A stretch of DNA of 56,231 nucleotides from Flavobacterium sp. (GTDB taxonomy: Bacteria > Bacteroidota > Bacteroidia > Flavobacteriales > Flavobacteriaceae). This document shows positions 51,872 to 56,231 of this stretch, piece after piece (the stretch's first letter is position 1; every line of letters begins with the position of its first letter). The stretch spans positions 1 to 56,231 of the forward strand of contig JASLED010000085.1 of assembly GCA_030151255.1 (NCBI GenBank), given 5' to 3'. The notes under the pieces were generated by a model. The model was not told where the DNA came from, made no database searches, and was given only the letters and a program-made list of their open reading frames with translations. The position numbers were made by a program, and so were the translations under genes.

Positions 51872-52975
51872 TTAAAGGTGATTGTTTAGTTGCTCGTAAA
51901 TTAGCAATTCGTTTTTTGTAATTACTGTTTCTCCGTTTGCTACACCAGCAGAAATATAAGTGTATTCGCTATTTTTTGTAATTGGAGTAATTTGTCTTAT
52001 TTCTTGATGACATTTATCTTTGTATACAATTACGTAGTTTTGATTATTGTCGAAAATTATTGAGTTATTTGGAACAGCAATTGCTTCTCCTTTATTGTTA
52101 TTTACCAGTAAAGAAATTTCTGCAGACATACCAGGACGCAATTTCATGTTTTCGTTATTCATTTCAATTGTTGCTTTTAGCACCCTTTCTTCTGAATCAA
52201 AAACTTGAGAAATAGAAGAAATTTTTCCCTCAAATGTTTCATCTGGGTAAGCTAATGTACCAATTGTTACAGGAGCATCTTTTTGTACATAACGCATATT
52301 GGTTGCATATACGTTTGCCATGATCCAAACATTGCTTAAATCTGCAATTGTAAATAAAGGTTCTTCATTATCAGAAACTGTCATACCTGCTACGATATTT
52401 TTAGTAACGATATATCCATTTTGAGCTGCAAGTACTTGAAAAATTCCATCTTTGTTTTGTCCGTTAAACATCGATAAATTACTTTTAGCAGCACGTAATT
52501 TACTTTCTGTAATTTGTACTTCTTCTTGTGCTTCTATTAATTCTTTTTGAGAGGCAAGTCCGTCGTTATACATAGATTTTACAGATTCTAAGGCTCTTTT
52601 AGCTACTTTTAGTTCACCTTCTGTTGCTCTAAGTTCTGTTTTAAATTCATTTAATTCCGTACTTTTTATTTCGGCCAACAATTGTCCTTTTTTTACATAA
52701 TCACCCAGATTGAAGTGTGTGCTTACTACAACACCCTCTACAAGGCTAAAAAACGGAAGTGTTTTGTCTTTATTATATTCAATTGTTCCTGTTAAAATAA
52801 TGCTTCGTTGGATTGGTCTTATGGCTACTTTTTCGAATGTTAGGTCTTTGCTAAATTCTTCAGGAATACAATAATCGTTGGCTATTGTAGTTTCGTTGTC
52901 GTTTTTTTGTTTGCAAGAACTAAAGCTAATTAGCGCAAATAATAAGGCTGAAAAGGTATAATATTTAGATATCAT
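51872..52975 (-). CDS. Heavy-metal efflux RND adaptor (CusB/CzcB-like) lipoprotein
   Basis: The 367-residue protein has a lipobox (SFSSC, Cys 21). The mature part has the adaptor order: barrel start (ILTGTIEYNKDKTLPFFSLVEGVV), lipoyl half (NLGDYVKKGQLLAEI), coiled-coil hairpin (LRATEGELKVAKRALESVKSM), second lipoyl half (VLAAQNGYIVTKNIVAGM) and membrane-proximal domain. No Cys/His metal-binding extension is visible apart from CHQE near the C-terminus. Middle gene of the operon. Confidence 0.9.
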   Translation of the reverse strand: MISKYYTFSALLFALISFSSCKQKNDNETTIANDYCIPEEFSKDLTFEKVAIRPIQRSIILTGTIEYNKDKTLPFFSLVEGVVVSTHFNLGDYVKKGQLLAEIKSTELNEFKTELRATEGELKVAKRALESVKSMYNDGLASQKELIEAQEEVQITESKLRAAKSNLSMFNGQNKDGIFQVLAAQNGYIVTKNIVAGMTVSDNEEPLFTIADLSNVWIMANVYATNMRYVQKDAPVTIGTLAYPDETFEGKISSISQVFDSEERVLKATIEMNNENMKLRPGMSAEISLLVNNNKGEAIAVPNNSIIFDNNQNYVIVYKDKCHQEIRQITPITKNSEYTYISAGVANGETVITKNELLIYEQLNNHL

Positions 52976-52992
52976 TTTAGTATATTTTGTGA

Positions 52993-54279
52993 TTATAGAT
53001 CTTTACCAATGGTAAATTGAAGATGTTCAAATTGTTCGTTTAGATTTTTTACAGTTTCTAGCAAAATGTTTTTATTGTCGATATAAGCTTCTACGAAATC
53101 TAAATATTCAATAAGGCTAACATTTCTTTGTTGAAAGTTTTTTACGTAAGCTTCTAATAACTTGTCTAATTGGGCTTCGTATTCGGCATCAATTTGATCG
53201 TATAATTCCTTTGTTTGTGTATAGTTTTTTAAAGCTTCAATGATGTCATTTACTACTTCATTTGCTTTTCCTTTTGCTTCTAATTCTGCAATTTGTAAAC
53301 CAATTTGTGCTTCTTTGATATTTCCTTTGTTTCGGTCGAAAATTGGAATGTCAAAACCAATTCCAAAACCAATAAAATCTTTCATAATTCCGCCGCCTCT
53401 ATCATAATCTACACCAATAGAAATGTTTGGCGTGCGTTCTGCTTTTTCTATTGCAATTTGTGCTTTTGCTTGTTCTACTAAGTTTTTGTTTAGTAAAATA
53501 TCTGGTCTACTTTCTAGTGCATTTACAACCCAATCTTCAATTTGCATTTCCGAAATTTCTTTGATGGGAGCTACAAACGAATCGGTAATGTAAATAGTTG
53601 TGTTGGAACCAATATTGATAAAGTTTTTCAAATCCTTCATTGCTTCTTCTAAATCTTTATTGGTGTCTACTAATTCTTTTTTGAATTGAAGTTGAGCAGC
53701 TTTTAATCGAATATATTCGCTTTGGCTAATATTTCCTTGTTTAAGCTGATTTTCGTAACCTTTTATTAATTGTGTTGTGTTGTCTATTTGTTGTTTAAAA
53801 ATTTCTTGCTGACGTTGCAACATTTGAATGGAAGAAAGGGTGTTTCTAAGTTCTAATTTTGTTTCTCTTAGTACAATTTCGAAATCCGTTTTTCTTTCTT
53901 CTATGGTTAGTTTTTGTAGATTGATTCTTTTTCTACGTTTGCCTGCTGTTTCAATTTCTTGTTCTAAATGCATAGCAATTTGCTGAGATGTTCCCCAATT
54001 TCCAATAAGTAAACTTTGTTCTTCTACATCGTTAGTTTTCCAAAAATTTACTTCAGATAATTCAAATGTTGGGTTAGGCCATAGTTTAGCTTGTATAAGT
54101 TGGGCTTCTGCCTGAGAGATTTCAAGTTTTTTAGCTAATAGATCGAGGTTTTGATCTAGAAATAAATTTTCTACTTCTGCTTTGCTTATTTTTAGTTCTT
54201 GCTTTTTTGTTTGTGCAACAAGGGCAGTCAAACCAAAAAACAATAAGCTTAGTGCTGTAGTTACTTTTTTAAACATCAT
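52993..54279 (-). CDS. TolC family protein (CusC/CzcC-like)
   Basis: The 428-residue protein has a signal peptide (to about residue 22, LVAQ) and the repeated helical hairpins of TolC channels (AEVENLFLDQNLDLLAKKLEISQAEA, ESRPDILLNKNLVEQAKAQI). It is shorter than OprM-type channels and lacks a lipobox, as is usual for CzcC-like members. First gene of the operon; the adaptor starts 17 nt downstream. It is the third TolC-type gene in this window. Confidence 0.9.
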   Translation of the reverse strand: MMFKKVTTALSLLFFGLTALVAQTKKQELKISKAEVENLFLDQNLDLLAKKLEISQAEAQLIQAKLWPNPTFELSEVNFWKTNDVEEQSLLIGNWGTSQQIAMHLEQEIETAGKRRKRINLQKLTIEERKTDFEIVLRETKLELRNTLSSIQMLQRQQEIFKQQIDNTTQLIKGYENQLKQGNISQSEYIRLKAAQLQFKKELVDTNKDLEEAMKDLKNFINIGSNTTIYITDSFVAPIKEISEMQIEDWVVNALESRPDILLNKNLVEQAKAQIAIEKAERTPNISIGVDYDRGGGIMKDFIGFGIGFDIPIFDRNKGNIKEAQIGLQIAELEAKGKANEVVNDIIEALKNYTQTKELYDQIDAEYEAQLDKLLEAYVKNFQQRNVSLIEYLDFVEAYIDNKNILLETVKNLNEQFEHLQFTIGKDL

Positions 54280-54295
54280 ACTTTAATTTATAGTT

Positions 54296-54303
54296 CAAAA
54301 TTA
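54296..54303 (-). promoter_or_regulatory. -7 box of the heavy-metal efflux operon
   Basis: Minus-strand TAATTTTG matches TAnnTTTG, 16 nt before the start codon. The -33 region lacks TTG at proper spacing, which together with the repeats just upstream suggests activator-dependent transcription. Confidence 0.55.
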
Positions 54304-54330
54304 TAATTTCAATATTAATGGGGATTTTGA

Positions 54331-54374
54331 GTTACATTAATTTGAAATTAGAGAAACATTAGAATTACATTAGA
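54331..54374 (-). repeat. Four head-to-tail 11-bp repeats upstream of the efflux promoter
   Basis: Read on the minus strand: TCTAATGTAAT, TCTAATGTTTC, TCTAATTTCAA, ATTAATGTAAC, contiguous and in register. They begin 27 nt upstream of the -7 box, where an activator would sit. Confidence 0.7.
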
Positions 54375-54592
54375 ATGTAGAATTAATACATCTTTATATA
54401 ATAATTCAAATAATATGCCTTTTTTGTATAAATGTAAAGTTAATTTATTTTTTTATTTATAATTTATTTTAATTAAATTAAAATTTTGTGTAAAAATAAC
54501 TATTCTGAACTGTGTATAATGTTAATTTAGGTATTTAGAAATTAGTTTATTTAATGAGATTTTTTGTTACAGAAGTATGTACTTTATGTATA

Positions 54593-54635
54593 AAAAATGC
54601 CCCAAATAAATGTTTCACTTATTTGGGGCATTTTT
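54593..54635 (-). terminator. Terminator of the DEAD-box helicase gene
   Basis: 17-bp perfect stem (54593-54609 / 54619-54635) with core ATGCCCCAAATAA, 9-nt loop and T tracts, directly after the helicase stop codon. Confidence 0.93.
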
Positions 54636-54639
54636 GTTG

Positions 54640-55893
54640 TTAATACCAACGTTTTTTATTTTTCTTAGAATTATCAGATTTTCTAGAATTGCTATTTTGA
54701 TTCTTGTTTCTGTAATCTTTTTTAGGTTGAGGTTCGCCTTTTTTAGGAGCTTCTTTCCAAGGAAAAGGATGATCGTTTATTACTTTTGGTTGTGTTTTTG
54801 TAAATTTTGTAATTTCATCCCAATATGTTTTTTCAGATTTATCGCAAAAAGAAATAGCCAAACCTTCATTGCCAGCTCGTCCTGTTCTTCCAATTCGGTG
54901 CACAAATGTTTCTGGAATATTTGGTAAATCATAGTTAATTACAATTGGTAAATTATCAATGTCAATTCCGCGCGATGCAATATCTGTAGCAACTAAAACT
55001 TTTGTTTCTTTTTGTTTAAAACTATCTAATGCTTCTTGACGGGCTGTTTGCGATTTATCACCGTGAAAAGAAACGGCATTTACTCCATTTTTTATCAATG
55101 ATTCTACAACAATATCAGCCCCACTTTTTGTACGAGTAAAAACTAATACATCTGATAATTTTTGGTTTCGGATGATGTGATATAGTAATTTTTTTTTATC
55201 GCCTTTTTCTACAAAGTAAACTTGCTGTTTTACTGTTTTTGCACTTGATGAAATAGCATCTACTGTTACGTATTGTGGTTGGTTTAAAAACTCGTGTGCT
55301 AATTCTCTTACTGGCAAAGGCATTGTTGCCGAAAAGAGAAGAGTTTGTCTATTATTTGGTGTTAACTGAATGATTTTTTTTACATCATCAATAAATCCCA
55401 TGTCTAACATTAAATCGGCTTCATCTAAAACTAAAAAATGTAAATGATCTAAGTTTAATTGGTTTTGTTTATATAAATCCAATAATCGACCAGGTGTACC
55501 AATAATAACATCAGCACCTTTGTTTAGCTGTTCAATTTGCGGTTTAGATGATACACCACCATAAATAGTTAATGTTGTGGCATTGGTGTATTTACTATAT
55601 TCTTTAAAATTATTTTCAATTTGTACGGCCAATTCGCGTGTAGGTGTTACAACTAATACACGCGCATTTTTAGTGCGTTTGGTATTTCCTAATCGATGTA
55701 AGTAATGTAAAATAGGAATTGCAAAAGCGGCTGTTTTTCCCGTTCCTGTTTGAGCACAACCGATCAAATCTTTTTCAGCTAAGATAATAGGAATTGCTTT
55801 TTCCTGAATAGGTGTAGGATTTTTATAACCTAATTCATCAATAGCTTTCAGAATGTTTTTATTTAAATCTAGATCTTCAAAAGTCATCATCAA
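54640..55893 (-). CDS. DEAD-box RNA helicase (RhlE-like)
   Basis: The 417-residue protein has all superfamily 2 motifs in order: Q motif (GYKNPTPIQ), motif I AQTGTGKT (near 47-54), PTRELA, GTPGR, DEAD (VLDEADLMLD), SATMP, then in domain 2 VFTRT, ATDIASRGID and HRIGRTGRAG. The C-terminal 50 residues are a basic, Asn/Lys/Ser-rich low-complexity tail ending KKNKKRWY, as in RhlE-type helicases, probably binding RNA. It works in ribosome assembly or RNA turnover, often at low temperature. It is monocistronic with a full consensus promoter. Confidence 0.94.
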   Translation of the reverse strand: MMMTFEDLDLNKNILKAIDELGYKNPTPIQEKAIPIILAEKDLIGCAQTGTGKTAAFAIPILHYLHRLGNTKRTKNARVLVVTPTRELAVQIENNFKEYSKYTNATTLTIYGGVSSKPQIEQLNKGADVIIGTPGRLLDLYKQNQLNLDHLHFLVLDEADLMLDMGFIDDVKKIIQLTPNNRQTLLFSATMPLPVRELAHEFLNQPQYVTVDAISSSAKTVKQQVYFVEKGDKKKLLYHIIRNQKLSDVLVFTRTKSGADIVVESLIKNGVNAVSFHGDKSQTARQEALDSFKQKETKVLVATDIASRGIDIDNLPIVINYDLPNIPETFVHRIGRTGRAGNEGLAISFCDKSEKTYWDEITKFTKTQPKVINDHPFPWKEAPKKGEPQPKKDYRNKNQNSNSRKSDNSKKNKKRWY

Positions 55894-55909
55894 TTGTAAT
55901 TATTTTTTA

Positions 55910-55937
55910 CAAAGGTACTTTAATTTTATTTTATCAA
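55910..55937 (-). promoter_or_regulatory. Consensus promoter of the DEAD-box helicase
   Basis: Minus strand TTG (55937-55935), 17 nt, TACCTTTG (55917-55910), 16 nt before the ATG. A full TTG-N17-TAnnTTTG match with a very short leader. Confidence 0.8.
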
Positions 55938-56090
55938 TGTAAAAACCTAATTTTAGAATAGATACATAGCTTTATTTTTGCCCTATTGTAAACACTTCAT
56001 TCAATAATTTATTTAATTTCAGAAGGTAATATTCTGAAAAACCGATACTCACTGTCTATATCCATATATTCTGAAATAAGTATAATTACT
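55938..56090. other. Gap between helicase promoter and the insertion sequence
   Basis: About 150 nt of AT-rich sequence without an ORF or recognisable site. The left end of the insertion element follows at about 56091. Confidence 0.5.
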
Positions 56091-56231
56091 ACCCGTTGTG
56101 CATTATGGATAAGAAATAAAAAAGTTGTTCATTTGATTGAAAATCAGCAAATTGTTTTAACTACAAAACATTTACAATGAACAACTTAAGTGCAAATTAC
56201 GAAAGAATTTTGGAAGTTTTGCAAAAAATAT
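56091..56231 (+). mobile_element. Left end of an insertion sequence, IS982-like (partial)
   Basis: From about 56091 the sequence ACCCGTTGTGCATTATGG looks like an IS982-type terminal inverted repeat. It is followed after 86 nt by a start codon opening MNNLSANYERILEVLQKI, which resembles the first residues of Bacteroidota IS982-family transposases. The element runs off the right edge, so the other inverted repeat and the target duplication cannot be seen. Confidence 0.6.
56177..56231 (+). CDS. Transposase, N-terminal fragment (cut by window end)
   Basis: ATG 56177 opens a frame of 18 codons that is still open at the last base. The visible residues, MNNLSANYERILEVLQKI, are helical and resemble the beginning of IS982-family transposases, whose DDE catalytic residues would lie outside the window. 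The short distance to the putative terminal repeat fits an IS with a single transposase gene. Confidence 0.6.
   Translation, partial: MNNLSANYERILEVLQKI

Larger units (their letters stand above)
54280..54639. other. Intergenic region upstream of the metal efflux operon
   Basis: 360 nt. It contains the -7 box, the four 11-bp repeats and, at the far end, the helicase terminator. Between about 54380 and 54590 it is featureless AT-rich DNA. A reading frame starting at 54610 runs antisense to the helicase gene and is not a gene. Confidence 0.65.

Noticed and set aside
54610..54927. Plus-strand ORF of 105 codons
   Set aside because: It is antisense to the C-terminus of the DEAD-box helicase, Phe/Ile-rich from a Lys/Asn-rich region read backwards, and starts inside a terminator.

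Overview
The window looks like chromosome from a Bacteroidota bacterium of the Flavobacteriales (Flavobacteriaceae-like). Four things point there. The DNA is very AT-rich. Many genes are preceded by the Bacteroidota -7 box TAnnTTTG, in several cases with a TTG -33 element 17-23 nt upstream, and lack obvious Shine-Dalgarno sites. Lineage-typical genes are present: type III glutamine synthetase, an HU-related histone-like protein, fused IcmF mutase and a zapA/6S RNA/rny cluster. One lipoprotein carries a Bacteroidota-style surface-export signal. No rRNA, tRNA or CRISPR array was seen. Almost every transcription unit ends in a strong hairpin terminator, often shared between convergent genes.

Layout. 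1-2.2 kb: two upstream terminators, then a TraB/GumN-family secreted protein, an ECF sigma factor and a membrane protein in the position of an anti-sigma factor. 2.3-4.0 kb (minus): a secreted amidohydrolase and a small HigA-like protein without a DNA-binding domain. 4.3-10.9 kb: an ABC-F ATPase, then a TolC/HlyD/permease/permease exporter operon without its own ATPase. 11-15.2 kb: a beta-propeller-like protein (minus), PPK2 kinase (plus), then on the minus strand a coiled-coil protein, zapA, a candidate 6S RNA and rny. 15.7-23 kb: housekeeping genes (ornithine aminotransferase, nicotinamidase, thiamine pyrophosphokinase, rhodanese, lipid kinase, dihydrolipoyl dehydrogenase) and small unknowns. 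23.1-32 kb: an S9 peptidase converging on an AcrAB-TolC type RND pump operon. 32.2-34.7 kb: a ComM/YifB ATPase and an unknown protein with a possible degenerate HTH. 35.2-38.6 kb: icmF.

38.65-41.34 kb is the most accessory-looking part. A HepT/MntA (HEPN/MNT) toxin-antitoxin pair, a PD-(D/E)XK plus DUF5655 protein, an array of 22-bp phased repeats and an HU-related protein lie between two 42-bp copies of the same terminator. This suggests a cassette inserted at, or recombined into, the terminator that once separated icmF from the convergent 41.3 kb operon.

41.3-48.6 kb: a membrane protein with a class 3 lipase, a collagen-motif lipoprotein, glnN, an unknown protein, an erythromycin-esterase-family protein and a YwqK/MORN-repeat lipoprotein. 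48.7-54.3 kb: a heavy-metal (CusCBA/CzcCBA-like) RND efflux operon whose promoter carries four head-to-tail 11-bp repeats just upstream of the -33 region. 54.6-55.9 kb: a DEAD-box RNA helicase. The window ends inside the left end of an insertion sequence resembling the IS982 family.

Nothing here was run through a database. Family names come from motifs read in the translations, and coordinates of short sites were counted by hand.
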